This document shows positions 14,669 to 22,119 of a DNA stretch of 24,076 nt, one piece after another. The position numbers were made by a program, and so were the translations under genes. The first letter of the stretch is position 1, and every line of letters begins with the position of its first letter. Source of the stretch: an uncultured Eubacteriales bacterium (GTDB taxonomy: Bacteria; Bacillota; Clostridia; Oscillospirales; Acutalibacteraceae); NCBI GenBank assembly GCA_934394855.1, contig CAKRRH010000029.1, positions 1 through 24,076 of the forward strand. The letters are read 5' to 3'. The notes under the pieces were generated by a model. It searched no databases. It saw only the letters and a list, made by a program, of their open reading frames with translations, and was not told the origin of the DNA.

Positions 14669-16063
14669 TCAGTCTGAATTTGAAAGCACATATCCGGGGA
14701 ACTGACCCGATTGACGGGTGTTTCCAACAGATAAATCACTGTAAACGGAAGTTATTTTATCCCATGTCAGCGGTCCGACCGCGCCACTCGGATTAAGGTC
14801 AAAAAGCTGTTGGAACTGTCGGACAGCCAGAGCGGTTTGCTGACCGTAATAGCCCGTGATTGCAGGTTTTGTGATTTCGGTATATGTATTTGCAATGTAG
14901 TTTAAATATTCCTGAATCAGTCGGACATCTTCGCCTCTTGAGCCGATTTTCAAATCCTCTCCGGGAAACAGCCGTGTTCCGCCTTTGTTGAATGTGTCCG
15001 AATCGACAAGTCCCAAATATACCCGATAAAGCTCATCCCATGTATTTTCACCGACAATTCCGTCGGGGGTCAGCCCGAACTGCCGCTGAAACGCAATTAC
15101 GCTGTCTCTCGTTGCTTTGTCAAAATTACCGTTTAGCGTAATTGTCGGGATCGTCGGATAATAATTTGCAACGGCTGAGAGATAATATTGCATGACTCTG
15201 ACGCTGTTGCCGCTGTCGCCGAATCGCAAAGCGCCGGGAAACTGTTGGGAATATTCCTCAACCGAAATTCCTTCCGAATCAAGCTCGGACAACCGCTTTA
15301 CCGCATTGTAAACAAAGATTATTTTGTACCATGTCGCCTGACCTATGATTCCGTCCTGCGTAAGATTAAATATACGCTGAAATTCCAAAACAGCATCCTC
15401 GGTTTGTGTGCCGAAAATCCCGTCAACAGGATTTATTTTCGGAATTGACGGATAGTTGTTGGAAATTCGGTTAAGCCGCACCTGAATTTGCTTTACCATC
15501 ATGTTTTCTTCGCCTAATCTGACAGGATAGCCCCGATAGGACGGAACATTTTGACGAATCGACGCATTTTGCACAAGATTGATGTCATCACCGTAGTAAT
15601 ATTGCAAAATCTCATATGGCGTAAGCCCTTGGTTTGCAAGCGACACCGTTCCCCATTGCGACAGACCGTTGCATGACACCCGTCTGCCGTCGCAATATTG
15701 CGTAAAATAGGGTCCTATCGTGCCTTGCCGCTCGACGTATGAATTGAATATTTCATCAACGATTCTGCCGATGTTGTCGAAAACCTCACGCCCCGGACTG
15801 AAATATTGGTCATAGTAGGTTGAGTTTGTGATGTCAAAATCATAGCCCTGTGACGGGTAATGCTCGGTGAAAATTCGATTGAGCGCAAAGCTTATCTGTG
15901 CATAAACATTTGCTCTGATTGCGTTTTCGGGCCATGTCGGATAAATTTCGCCCGAGGCAACATTTTTTATGTAATCGGGAAACGGCAGAGTAAAATTTTG
16001 CGCATTACTCTGAGGAGTTCCGAGATGAACGGTGATTGTTTCGGGAATCGGAAATGTCGGCAT
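14669..16063 (-). CDS. SpoIID-like domain protein with three peptidoglycan-binding repeats
   Basis: The 464-residue protein has an N-terminal region (about 30-160) resembling SpoIID/LytB: ASGEIYPTWPENAIRANVYA carries a Glu (residue 39) in the place of the SpoIID catalytic Glu, and CNGLSQWGTVSLANQGLTPYE matches the C-terminal SpoIID signature. SpoIID is a lytic transglycosylase acting on denuded glycan in engulfment and cortex steps. Three PG_binding_1 repeats follow (about 180-255, 280-345 and 370-438). There is no signal peptide or membrane anchor, unlike SpoIID. A GTG start at 16075 would touch the GAGGAG ribosome site, so the ATG at 16063 (spacing about 11 nt) is chosen. It is 41 bp after the next gene upstream and in the same operon. 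Confidence 0.85.
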   Translation of the reverse strand: MPTFPIPETITVHLGTPQSNAQNFTLPFPDYIKNVASGEIYPTWPENAIRANVYAQISFALNRIFTEHYPSQGYDFDITNSTYYDQYFSPGREVFDNIGRIVDEIFNSYVERQGTIGPYFTQYCDGRRVSCNGLSQWGTVSLANQGLTPYEILQYYYGDDINLVQNASIRQNVPSYRGYPVRLGEENMMVKQIQVRLNRISNNYPSIPKINPVDGIFGTQTEDAVLEFQRIFNLTQDGIIGQATWYKIIFVYNAVKRLSELDSEGISVEEYSQQFPGALRFGDSGNSVRVMQYYLSAVANYYPTIPTITLNGNFDKATRDSVIAFQRQFGLTPDGIVGENTWDELYRVYLGLVDSDTFNKGGTRLFPGEDLKIGSRGEDVRLIQEYLNYIANTYTEITKPAITGYYGQQTALAVRQFQQLFDLNPSGAVGPLTWDKITSVYSDLSVGNTRQSGQFPGYVLSNSD

Positions 16064-16104
16064 TTGCAGTCTCACTCCTCACTTTCGCTGTTTTGGCGTT
16101 TTTG

Positions 16105-16884
16105 TCATTCGTTATAAGTTACCGTTGTGTTGCCCTCAAAATTTTGCGGCAACGGAATCATATTTACAGGCTGATTTGACACCATTCCGTCAAAAATCGG
16201 AACATTGTTGTCGATCACCGTGAAATATCCGTCAAGCGTGGTTCGTATCATGTAAGATTTATAGGGACGACCGACAAAATCGGGGTCTTGGGAAAACGAC
16301 GCGGGATAGGTTTCGAGTCTTACCGGCGGCGTATGACCGCTTTTGTCGGTGACAAGCGAAAAAAGCAGCTTATCTCCGTCCTCTTTTGTTTGGCTGATTG
16401 CAACATGAGCCCCCTCGATCGGAACCGCTCCGTTTGCAGTCGAGGCAGTAATCATCAGCGTTCCGAATGATGTAGCTTCGGGTGTGCCGCGATTTTGCTG
16501 AGTGTTGTTTGAAACATTATTTTCTTGGCTGTCGTCTGGTTCTGTTATTTCGCCGTTATCGGGATTTTGCATTTCAACGCTCGGATTGTCTGCAATAAAT
16601 TTTTCAATCTCCTCCATTGACGGCATTTTATCAAGAATTATAAACGGCGACCCGTTTTTTTTATTGTCACTATCCCTATTGCTGTCAGTCGTTATGTCAT
16701 TTATCAAAGGCTCGTTGTCGTTTTTCTCGAAAAGCTCGTTAAACTGCCGCTCCTCACCGTTATCTTCATCACTTCTTACAACGCTGTTCACGCTTTGGGT
16801 TTTAGATGAATTAGCCTTAATATATTGCTGCATTTCACGGCTGTATTTTTCAATTGTTTTTTGCAAATCTTCATTGTTATTCAT
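16105..16884 (-). CDS. Disordered-linker protein with a transthyretin/carboxypeptidase-regulatory-like domain
   Basis: This 259-residue protein has an N-terminal helical start and a long Asp/Asn/Glu-rich low-complexity region (about 15-135), probably disordered. The C-terminal domain (about 140-250: GTLMITASTANGAVPIEGAH, DKSGHTPPVRLETYP, YMIRTTLDGYFTVID) resembles the small beta-sandwich of carboxypeptidase-regulatory/transthyretin-like folds, usually an adhesion or spacer module. No signal peptide is seen. It is the first gene of the run leading to the SpoIID-like protein (GGAG site before the ATG), so it may be a structural partner of the peptidoglycan-binding proteins. The fold assignment is moderately sure; the function is unknown. 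Confidence 0.78.
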   Translation of the reverse strand: MNNNEDLQKTIEKYSREMQQYIKANSSKTQSVNSVVRSDEDNGEERQFNELFEKNDNEPLINDITTDSNRDSDNKKNGSPFIILDKMPSMEEIEKFIADNPSVEMQNPDNGEITEPDDSQENNVSNNTQQNRGTPEATSFGTLMITASTANGAVPIEGAHVAISQTKEDGDKLLFSLVTDKSGHTPPVRLETYPASFSQDPDFVGRPYKSYMIRTTLDGYFTVIDNNVPIFDGMVSNQPVNMIPLPQNFEGNTTVTYNE

Positions 16885-16889
16885 AAAAT
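16861..16889 (+). promoter_or_regulatory. Candidate promoter of the DUF421 gene
   Basis: TTGCAA (16861-16866) and TAAAAT (16884-16889) are separated by 17 bp. It overlaps the start of the divergent 259-residue gene, giving a leader of about 45 nt. Confidence 0.5.
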
Positions 16890-16941
16890 CACGCTCCGTT
16901 GTAAATACTTTTACTATAATAATAAAGGCAGGTTTGGCTTA

Positions 16942-17673
16942 ATGGATAATATCAAAGATGTTTTGATAAACGATGTGCCGATCGTGGCTGTCAGGACAAT
17001 ATTTGCATTTGTTGCGCTTTTTGTGATTTCACGAATCACGGGCGAAAGGCAAATTTCACAGCTGACATTTTATGATTATATCGTCGGAATCACAATAGGC
17101 TCAATTGCAGGAATGGCGGTGGAAACTAACATTCCGTTTTTGTCGATCGTCGTTTCAATGCTGTTTTTCGGCGGACTTGCGGTTTTGATAAGCTTTTTGA
17201 CCAATAAAAGCATAATCATCAGAAGATGGTGCACAGGCAAACCGATCGTAATGATCTATAACGGCAAGATAATCAAAAGCAGTCTGAAAAAGCATCGATA
17301 TGACATTAACGATCTGTTGCTTGAGTGCAGACTGAAGGGATATTTTGATTTGTCGCAGATTCAATGCGCCGTCATGGAAGCAAACGGACAGATGAGCATT
17401 TTGCCGAAAGCCGAACATCGCCCGATTACGCCGAGTGACACAAAAATGACGATTGAACAGGAATATTTGCAATATAATCTGATAATTGACGGCAGAGTGA
17501 TGAAGCACGGACTGAAAAAATACGGCAAAGATGAAAAATGGCTTAAAACAAAGCTAAAAGAGCAAAATGTTGGCAAAATCAGCGATGTTTTGCTTTGCGT
17601 TGGCGATAATAATGATAAGATAACCGTATTTTTAGAGGACGAACAGCTGCCGCATGATGATTTCTTCATGTGA
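16942..17673 (+). CDS. YetF-type DUF421 membrane protein
   Basis: This 243-residue protein has three N-terminal membrane helices (about residues 11-31, 40-59 and 63-84), with the family-typical FVISRITGERQISQLTFYDY near residues 29-48. A soluble DUF421 domain follows (GKPIVMIYNGKIIKSSLKKH, then the RYDINDLLLECRLKGYFDLSQIQCAVMEANGQMS region). Family members (YetF, YrbG, YdfS and others) are widespread in spore-formers and several are sporulation-induced; the molecular role is not clear. The frame is open upstream to 16825, but the ATG at 16942 follows an AAAGGCAGG ribosome site and matches the family start. It diverges from the 259-residue gene and converges on the M23 gene with only 3 bp between stops. 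Confidence 0.88.
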   Translation: MDNIKDVLINDVPIVAVRTIFAFVALFVISRITGERQISQLTFYDYIVGITIGSIAGMAVETNIPFLSIVVSMLFFGGLAVLISFLTNKSIIIRRWCTGKPIVMIYNGKIIKSSLKKHRYDINDLLLECRLKGYFDLSQIQCAVMEANGQMSILPKAEHRPITPSDTKMTIEQEYLQYNLIIDGRVMKHGLKKYGKDEKWLKTKLKEQNVGKISDVLLCVGDNNDKITVFLEDEQLPHDDFFM

Positions 17674-17676
17674 TTT

Positions 17677-18729
17677 TCATGGAGAAAACACCTTATATTT
17701 GCGAATGTAATCCTTGGTTTGTTCGTCTTTTGAAACATAGCTTTTATGAGATGAGAGCAAGCGAACGATTTGATAGGCGTCAATCCAAATTTCGTTGGAA
17801 CCGTCCTTTTGAGATTCATCGAAAATGAGCTGAATTCCGAAATGAAGATGCGGCGCTTGCATTCCGTTATAGTCCTCGTTTGCGCTGTATCCCGTCATTC
17901 CGACATAGCCGATGACATCGCCGGCTTTCACCGTCATGCCCTCTTTGAGCGTGTTGACATATGGATGACCTCGCCTTAGATGAGCATAGTAATAATAGCG
18001 CTTGTAGTCGAGCGAGCGGATTCCGATTCGCCACCCGCCATATTGATTCCAGCCCATGCACTCAACAATTCCGTCCTCAACCGAAATCACAGGCGTGCCG
18101 ACTTCGGACATCAGGTCGTTTCCGAGATGAGTTCGTTTGAAGCCATATGATCGGGAATTTCCGAAATCATCGCTGTGCGAATAGCCGTAGCCGCCCGCAA
18201 TCGGTGAATATGCAACCAGCCCATAGCCCGTTTTGATTGATTTTTTGGTCACACTTGATTCGTCATATTCCTCTCGTTTATATTCGCCCAAAATTCCGCC
18301 GAGCACCGCCGTGTAGCTTTGCTTGTAGTATGAAAAATACTCCGACTCGGCAATCGATTCGGCTTTTTCGCCAGATTTTATGCGCTTTACCGATTGGTCG
18401 ATTATGTCTATTTGCTTGTCGGGAAATCTGCCGCCGTTTTTGCAGGCGGCGATTGCAAGCAGGTCGATCCAACTGATTTTTACCGACTGCGAATATGAAT
18501 CGATGTCATATTTCATTGACTGCCTCATTGCGGCTGTGCTTACACCGAAATCAACCCATTTTATATATTTTTTGCCCTCGTTTACCTCCGCCGCGGGTGA
18601 TGTCATGGGTTCAGAGTCAAAAGAAAAATATGTCGCACCGATAATCAAACATATAATAAGTAAAACGCAAACACCGCTTGTTATAATGGTAGATCTGCTA
18701 AATTCCCTTGCTATCGTAATGATTTTCAA
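17677..18729 (-). CDS. Membrane-anchored M23 (LytM) endopeptidase
   Basis: This 350-residue protein has one N-terminal membrane helix (about 14-36), a linker of about 130 residues, and a C-terminal LytM/M23 domain (about 190-300). The zinc ligands are visible as His201 and Asp205 (THLGNDL) and His296 (PHLHFGI); catalytic His250 (YYYAHL) and His294 are present, so it should be active. M23 enzymes cut peptide cross-links in peptidoglycan; with one anchor and a spore-gene context it may act in sporulation or wall turnover. The start read is TTG with a weak GGGTG site about 11 nt upstream; no better in-frame start precedes the anchor. A TATAAT (18768-18773, minus strand) lies just upstream but no good -35 was found. 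Confidence 0.85.
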   Translation of the reverse strand: MKIITIAREFSRSTIITSGVCVLLIICLIIGATYFSFDSEPMTSPAAEVNEGKKYIKWVDFGVSTAAMRQSMKYDIDSYSQSVKISWIDLLAIAACKNGGRFPDKQIDIIDQSVKRIKSGEKAESIAESEYFSYYKQSYTAVLGGILGEYKREEYDESSVTKKSIKTGYGLVAYSPIAGGYGYSHSDDFGNSRSYGFKRTHLGNDLMSEVGTPVISVEDGIVECMGWNQYGGWRIGIRSLDYKRYYYYAHLRRGHPYVNTLKEGMTVKAGDVIGYVGMTGYSANEDYNGMQAPHLHFGIQLIFDESQKDGSNEIWIDAYQIVRLLSSHKSYVSKDEQTKDYIRKYKVFSP

Positions 18730-18840
18730 AATTACAAAACACCCACTTGAATGTCGCTTGATACATTATTATATGACCTGCCTTTGCGGTTAATGATAGA
18801 AATAATTGAATTGCGGTCATGTCATTATCAAAAATGAGGG

Positions 18841-19033
18841 AAAATTTATTTATGACAAATTTTAATAATATAGTGCGTTACAATACGCCCTGCCCCTGAA
18901 TACTCATATAAATGCAGGGGATGTCGGTATCATATGCAATGCAACAGAAACATACATTAACAATAAACAAAACAGAGGTACAGGCTATACTAACGCTGTA
19001 CCTCTGTTTTACATTTATAATGAAAGTTTTTTG
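18841..19033. repeat. Structured intergenic repeat, copy C
   Basis: In this third copy the right end ATAATGAAAGTTTTTTG (about 19017-19033) is identical to copy A, while the left end is degenerate (AAAATTTATTTATGAC). The box TGCGTTACAATAC (near 18873-18886) matches copy B. The first hairpin is CCCCTG (18893-18898) with CAGGGG (18915-18920). The second is a perfect 15-bp stem (18969-18983 with 18996-19010) whose bases differ from copy A in a paired manner. The left flanking palindrome is absent. It fills the 426-bp gap between the M23 gene and the rplL terminator. Confidence 0.68.
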
Positions 19034-19041
19034 AAAAGGGT

Positions 19042-19077
19042 GCGGGAAAGACTTTTTTACAAAAAAGTTTTTCCCGC
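19042..19077. repeat. Flanking palindrome of repeat copy C, right
   Basis: The inverted repeat has arms GCGGGAAAGACTTTTTT (19042-19058) and AAAAAAGTTTTTCCCGC (19061-19077), fully paired with one G-T wobble. It lies 8 bp outside the right terminal repeat, as in copies A and B. Confidence 0.75.
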
Positions 19078-19109
19078 AAAAATCCCCACAAATCACATAC
19101 CACAAAATA

Positions 19110-19140
19110 AAAAAAGGACGGTAAAAAACCGTCCTTTTTT
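19110..19140 (-). terminator. Intrinsic terminator of rplJ-rplL
   Basis: GGACGGT (19116-19122) pairs with ACCGTCC (19128-19134), flanked by six A on the left and six T on the right, so it can act on either strand. It begins 15 bp after the rplL stop. Confidence 0.9.
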
Positions 19141-19155
19141 GAATTCAGGTTAAAA

Positions 19156-19530
19156 TTACTTAAGTTCAACCTTAGCGCCTGCTTCTTCAAGCTTAGCTTT
19201 AAGAGCTTCAGCGTCATCCTTAGAAACGCCTTCTTTGATAGCCTTAGGAGCGCCGTCAACGAGTGCCTTTGCTTCAGCAAGACCAAGACCTGTTGCTTCA
19301 CGAACAGCCTTGATTACCGGGATCTTAGAAGCGCCTGCTTCAACGAGAACTACATCGAACTCTGTCTTCTCAGCAGCAGCGCCTGCGCCTGCGTCAGCGC
19401 CTGCAACTACAACCGGAGCTGCAGCCGATACGCCGAATTCTTCTTCCAAAGCTGATACGAGATCAGCAAGCTCTAAAACTGAAAGAGCTTTTACTTCATC
19501 AATAATAGCAGTGATTTTCTCTGATGCCAT
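19156..19530 (-). CDS. rplL: 50S ribosomal protein L7/L12
   Basis: This 124-residue protein forms the flexible stalk dimers of the large subunit that recruit translation factors. The N-terminal dimerisation helix region (IIDEVKALSVLELADLVSAL) is followed by an Ala/Gly-rich hinge (about 34-53) and the C-terminal domain with the factor-binding stretch KIPVIKAVREATGLGLAEAK, ending KLEEAGAKVELK. The length is normal. A CGGAGG ribosome site lies upstream of the ATG. It follows rplJ by 135 bp, a gap holding three successive hairpins, and is followed by a strong terminator. Confidence 0.97.
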   Translation of the reverse strand: MASEKITAIIDEVKALSVLELADLVSALEEEFGVSAAAPVVVAGADAGAGAAAEKTEFDVVLVEAGASKIPVIKAVREATGLGLAEAKALVDGAPKAIKEGVSKDDAEALKAKLEEAGAKVELK

Positions 19531-19575
19531 TGTTAATTACCTCCGAATTTTTTTAATTAAATAAAAATAATATTT

Positions 19576-19637
19576 GACGAAAGCTTTTCGTCTTTAATGC
19601 CGCATGATCTCATGCGACGGTTCCGCATAGCTTGCGG
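19576..19637 (-). promoter_or_regulatory. Three tandem hairpins between rplJ and rplL
   Basis: Reading the plus strand: GACGAAA/TTTCGTC (19576-19592), CGCATGA/TCATGCG (19601-19616) and CCGCA/TGCGG (19623-19637). On the mRNA they lie between the rplJ stop and the rplL ribosome site. None is followed by a strong T-tract. They may set the rplJ:rplL expression ratio by mRNA processing, stabilisation or partial attenuation (inference). Confidence 0.6.
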
Positions 19638-19665
19638 TGTTTTTGAGCTAATTCTGCAGAATAAA

Positions 19666-20187
19666 TTATGCAGGCTGCTCCTCCGAACCCTCTTCTGCCT
19701 TGTCGTGGATAGCTTTGATAGCATAAACAAGGTTTGTGATCGGAGCGTTCAAGCTGCCGAGCATCTTTGCGATAAGACCCTCTCTTGAAGGAAGCTTTGC
19801 AAGTGCTACGACCTTTTCTACCGGAATGACTTCGCCGTCCATGAAACCTGATTTGATTTCAAAGAAACCGTCCTTTGACTCAGCAAAATCGTTCAGGATT
19901 TTTGCAGCGGCAATGTAATCATCTCCGCTGAGCGCAATAGCGGTAGTGCCTTCGCAAACCGATTTGATTTCATCAAGACCGGCAGCCTCCGACGCACGGG
20001 AAAGCATTGAATTCTTTACTACGAAATAATCAACGCCTGCTTCACGCATTTTCTTACGAAGCTCTGTATCGTCTGCAACCGAGATACCCTTGTAATCAAC
20101 AACGACACCTGCAATCGCGCCTTTAAGCTTTTCCGTAAGATCTACAACTATCTGCTTTTTCTGTTCCAATACTGCATTACTTGGCAA
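19666..20187 (-). CDS. rplJ: 50S ribosomal protein L10
   Basis: This 173-residue protein anchors the L7/L12 stalk to 23S rRNA and represses its own mRNA by binding the leader. The core is recognisable in QIVVDLTEKLKGAIAGVVVD, KKMREAGVDYFVVKNSMLSR and LPSREGLIAKMLGSLNAPI, with an acidic C-terminal tail for stalk binding. The start codon is TTG: a GGAGGTG ribosome site lies 7 nt upstream and there is no earlier in-frame ATG with a site. It is the first gene of the rplJ-rplL operon, behind an L10 leader, an attenuator hairpin and a consensus-like promoter. The upstream rplK-rplA genes are not in this window. Confidence 0.96.
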   Translation of the reverse strand: MPSNAVLEQKKQIVVDLTEKLKGAIAGVVVDYKGISVADDTELRKKMREAGVDYFVVKNSMLSRASEAAGLDEIKSVCEGTTAIALSGDDYIAAAKILNDFAESKDGFFEIKSGFMDGEVIPVEKVVALAKLPSREGLIAKMLGSLNAPITNLVYAIKAIHDKAEEGSEEQPA

Positions 20188-20194
20188 ACTGTTT

Positions 20195-20201
20195 CACCTC
20201 C
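20195..20201 (-). promoter_or_regulatory. Ribosome binding site deciding the TTG start of rplJ
   Basis: GGAGGTG on the minus strand lies 7 nt before TTG at 20187. It settles TTG as the start codon. Confidence 0.8.
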
Positions 20202-20241
20202 GTGAAAATAATGAACCTAAAATCGGTTCACTGTTCCGGAC

Positions 20242-20277
20242 AAAAATAAAAGCCCTTTATCCGACAAAAGATAAAAG
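20242..20277 (-). terminator. Attenuator-type terminator in the rplJ leader
   Basis: On the minus strand, CTTTTATC (20270-20277) pairs with GATAAAGG (20254-20261, one G-U), followed by a T-rich stretch CTTTTATTTTTG. It lies between the L10 leader and the rplJ start, where a terminator coupled to L10 binding would be expected. Confidence 0.6.
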
Positions 20278-20314
20278 ACACAAATACACCGATTTTTAAC
20301 CGAATAAACTCTTG

Positions 20315-20419
20315 GCTCTTCGGCTATATGAAGTGTACCTTACCTCGGCAGGCGGTTTCAAACCGTTAGGTCATCGGACCAAAAATCCTTTGACGCCTGC
20401 TGTCTTTAGTCAGGACAGC
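20315..20419 (-). promoter_or_regulatory. Ribosomal protein L10 leader
   Basis: The minus strand carries the conserved words GACAGCAGGCG (20394-20404) and CCGCCTGCCGAGG (20343-20355), which pair as CAGGCG/CGCCTG around a variable hairpin. The unpaired GACAG and CCGAGGT around them form the L10(L12)4 binding motif seen in many bacteria. The predicted transcript start, about 7 nt after the -10, falls at the beginning of this structure. L10 would repress its own operon through it. Confidence 0.88.
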
Positions 20420-20425
20420 TTAAAT

Positions 20426-20454
20426 ATAATACCATGCTCTGCCCCGTTTGTCAA
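20426..20454 (-). promoter_or_regulatory. Sigma-A promoter of rplJ-rplL
   Basis: On the minus strand a consensus TTGACA (20449-20454) and TATTAT (20426-20431) are separated by 17 bp. Confidence 0.85.
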
Positions 20455-20534
20455 CAGTTTTTTGAAATATTTCGGCAAAAACGCCGCTAAAACTGTAAAA
20501 ATGGGAGAAAAACACCGCCGCCGGTCATCTTTTC

Positions 20535-20563
20535 TTGACTTATAGGGGCAAAAATTATATAAT
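20535..20563 (+). promoter_or_regulatory. Sigma-A promoter of purB-guaA
   Basis: TTGACT (20535-20540) and TATAAT (20558-20563) are separated by 17 bp. The leader to the purB ATG is only about 63 nt and contains no purine aptamer, unlike the FAD oxidoreductase leader. Confidence 0.82.
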
Positions 20564-20632
20564 TTAATGTATATTCATGTATTATATTGCAAAATAACCG
20601 AAAAATCAAGTCAGAAAGGAAAATACCGTTAA

Positions 20633-22060
20633 ATGAAAGACAGATATGAAAGCCCGCTTTGCTCACGCTATGCTTCAAAAGAAATGCAGTTTGTTTTTTC
20701 TCCCGACATGAAATTCACTACCTGGAGAAAGCTTTGGATCGCTCTTGCAAAAGCCGAGCAGAAAATGGGACTTGATATTACAGACGAACAGATAGCCGAG
20801 TTGCAGGCTCATGTAAATGACATTGACTATGACCTCGCCGCAAAATATGAGCTTGAGTGCCGTCACGATGTAATGTCGCACATCAAGGCATATGGCGATC
20901 AATGCCCGAAAGCCAAGGGCATAATCCATCTCGGTGCAACCTCTTGCTATGTCGGAGACAACACCGACATAATCATCATGAGAGAGGCGCTCAAAATCGT
21001 TCGTCATAAGCTGATTCACACAATCAAGCTGATGTCCGATTTTGCGAAAAAATATAAAGACCTGCCAACCCTTGCCTTCACCCATTTTCAGCCTGCTCAA
21101 CCGACAACGGTCGGCAAGCGCGCGACGCTTTGGATAAATGAACTCTGCCTTGACCTAGACGAGCTCGATTTTGTAATGGGTTCGCTCAAAATGCTCGGTT
21201 CAAAGGGAACAACCGGCACACAGGCAAGCTTCAAGGAACTTTTTGACGGTGATTTTGACAAAATTTTAGCGGTAGATAAATTTGTTGCAAACGAATTCGG
21301 ATTTGACGACACCTTCACGGTTTCGGGTCAGACCTATTCAAGAAAAATCGACACAAGAGTTTTGAATCTTCTTTCATCAATCGCTCAGTCGGCTCATAAA
21401 TTCAGCAACGATATTCGACTTTTGCAGCATCTTAAAGAGGTTGAAGAGCCGTTTGAAAAAGGTCAGATCGGTTCATCGGCAATGGCATATAAACGCAACC
21501 CGATGAGAAGCGAGCGAATCGCATCTCTTGCAAATTATGTAATTTGCGACGCACAAAATCCGGCGCTGACCGCTTCAACACAGTGGTTTGAAAGAACGCT
21601 CGACGATTCAGCAAACAAGCGAATCTCGATTCCCGAAGGATTTTTGGCAGTAGACGCAATCCTTAATCTTATGATGAATGTATCAAACGGACTTGTGGTT
21701 TATGATAAAGTAATCGCAAAACATTTGGCTGCCGAACTGCCGTTCATGGCGACCGAAAACATACTCATGGACGCTGTTAAGCTCGGTGGCGACAGACAGG
21801 AGCTTCACGAGCATATTCGTGTTCATTCAATGGCGGCTGCAAAGCGTGTTAAGGCAGAGGGACTTGACAATGATCTTCTTGCAAGAATCGCAAACGACGA
21901 AAAATTCGGCATGAGCATTGAACAACTTGAGAGCATCATGAAGCCGTCTAACTTTGTCGGAATGGCACCGCAACAGGTAGATTTGTTCCTTAACACGGTC
22001 GTTCGTCCGATTTTGGAAAATAATGATGTTGATGAAGAAATGCCCGAAATCAAGGTTTAA
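20633..22060 (+). CDS. purB: Adenylosuccinate lyase
   Basis: PurB catalyses two steps: SAICAR to AICAR in purine synthesis, and adenylosuccinate to AMP. The 475-residue protein carries the fumarase/aspartase superfamily signature SSAMAYKRNPMRSERI (281-296, with the catalytic Ser on the mobile loop) and the conserved THFQPAQPTTVGKR (150-163, His151 near the active site). The ligand-binding RHDVMSHI (77-84) is also present. It is somewhat longer than the roughly 430-residue Bacillus enzyme and resembles the longer variant found in many Clostridia. An AAAGGA ribosome site precedes the ATG. guaA follows by 59 bp without a terminator, so the AMP and GMP branch enzymes share one transcript. Confidence 0.96.
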   Translation: MKDRYESPLCSRYASKEMQFVFSPDMKFTTWRKLWIALAKAEQKMGLDITDEQIAELQAHVNDIDYDLAAKYELECRHDVMSHIKAYGDQCPKAKGIIHLGATSCYVGDNTDIIIMREALKIVRHKLIHTIKLMSDFAKKYKDLPTLAFTHFQPAQPTTVGKRATLWINELCLDLDELDFVMGSLKMLGSKGTTGTQASFKELFDGDFDKILAVDKFVANEFGFDDTFTVSGQTYSRKIDTRVLNLLSSIAQSAHKFSNDIRLLQHLKEVEEPFEKGQIGSSAMAYKRNPMRSERIASLANYVICDAQNPALTASTQWFERTLDDSANKRISIPEGFLAVDAILNLMMNVSNGLVVYDKVIAKHLAAELPFMATENILMDAVKLGGDRQELHEHIRVHSMAAAKRVKAEGLDNDLLARIANDEKFGMSIEQLESIMKPSNFVGMAPQQVDLFLNTVVRPILENNDVDEEMPEIKV

Positions 22061-22119
22061 TCTTTTGTTTGTTCGGACAATAATATAAATGAAATTAAAT
22101 TTTTGAGAGGATATATAAA

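Noticed and set aside
16904..16920. TATAAT at 16915-16920 as the -10 of the DUF421 promoter
   Set aside because: No acceptable -35 lies 16-18 bp upstream; the TTGCAA/TAAAAT pair slightly upstream fits better.
17361..17819. Open frame of 152 codons on the minus strand across the DUF421/M23 junction
   Set aside because: It is a shadow of two well-supported convergent genes.
20470..20632. Purine riboswitch in front of purB
   Set aside because: The leader after the promoter is only about 63 nt and lacks the TTTCTACC junction and three-way fold.
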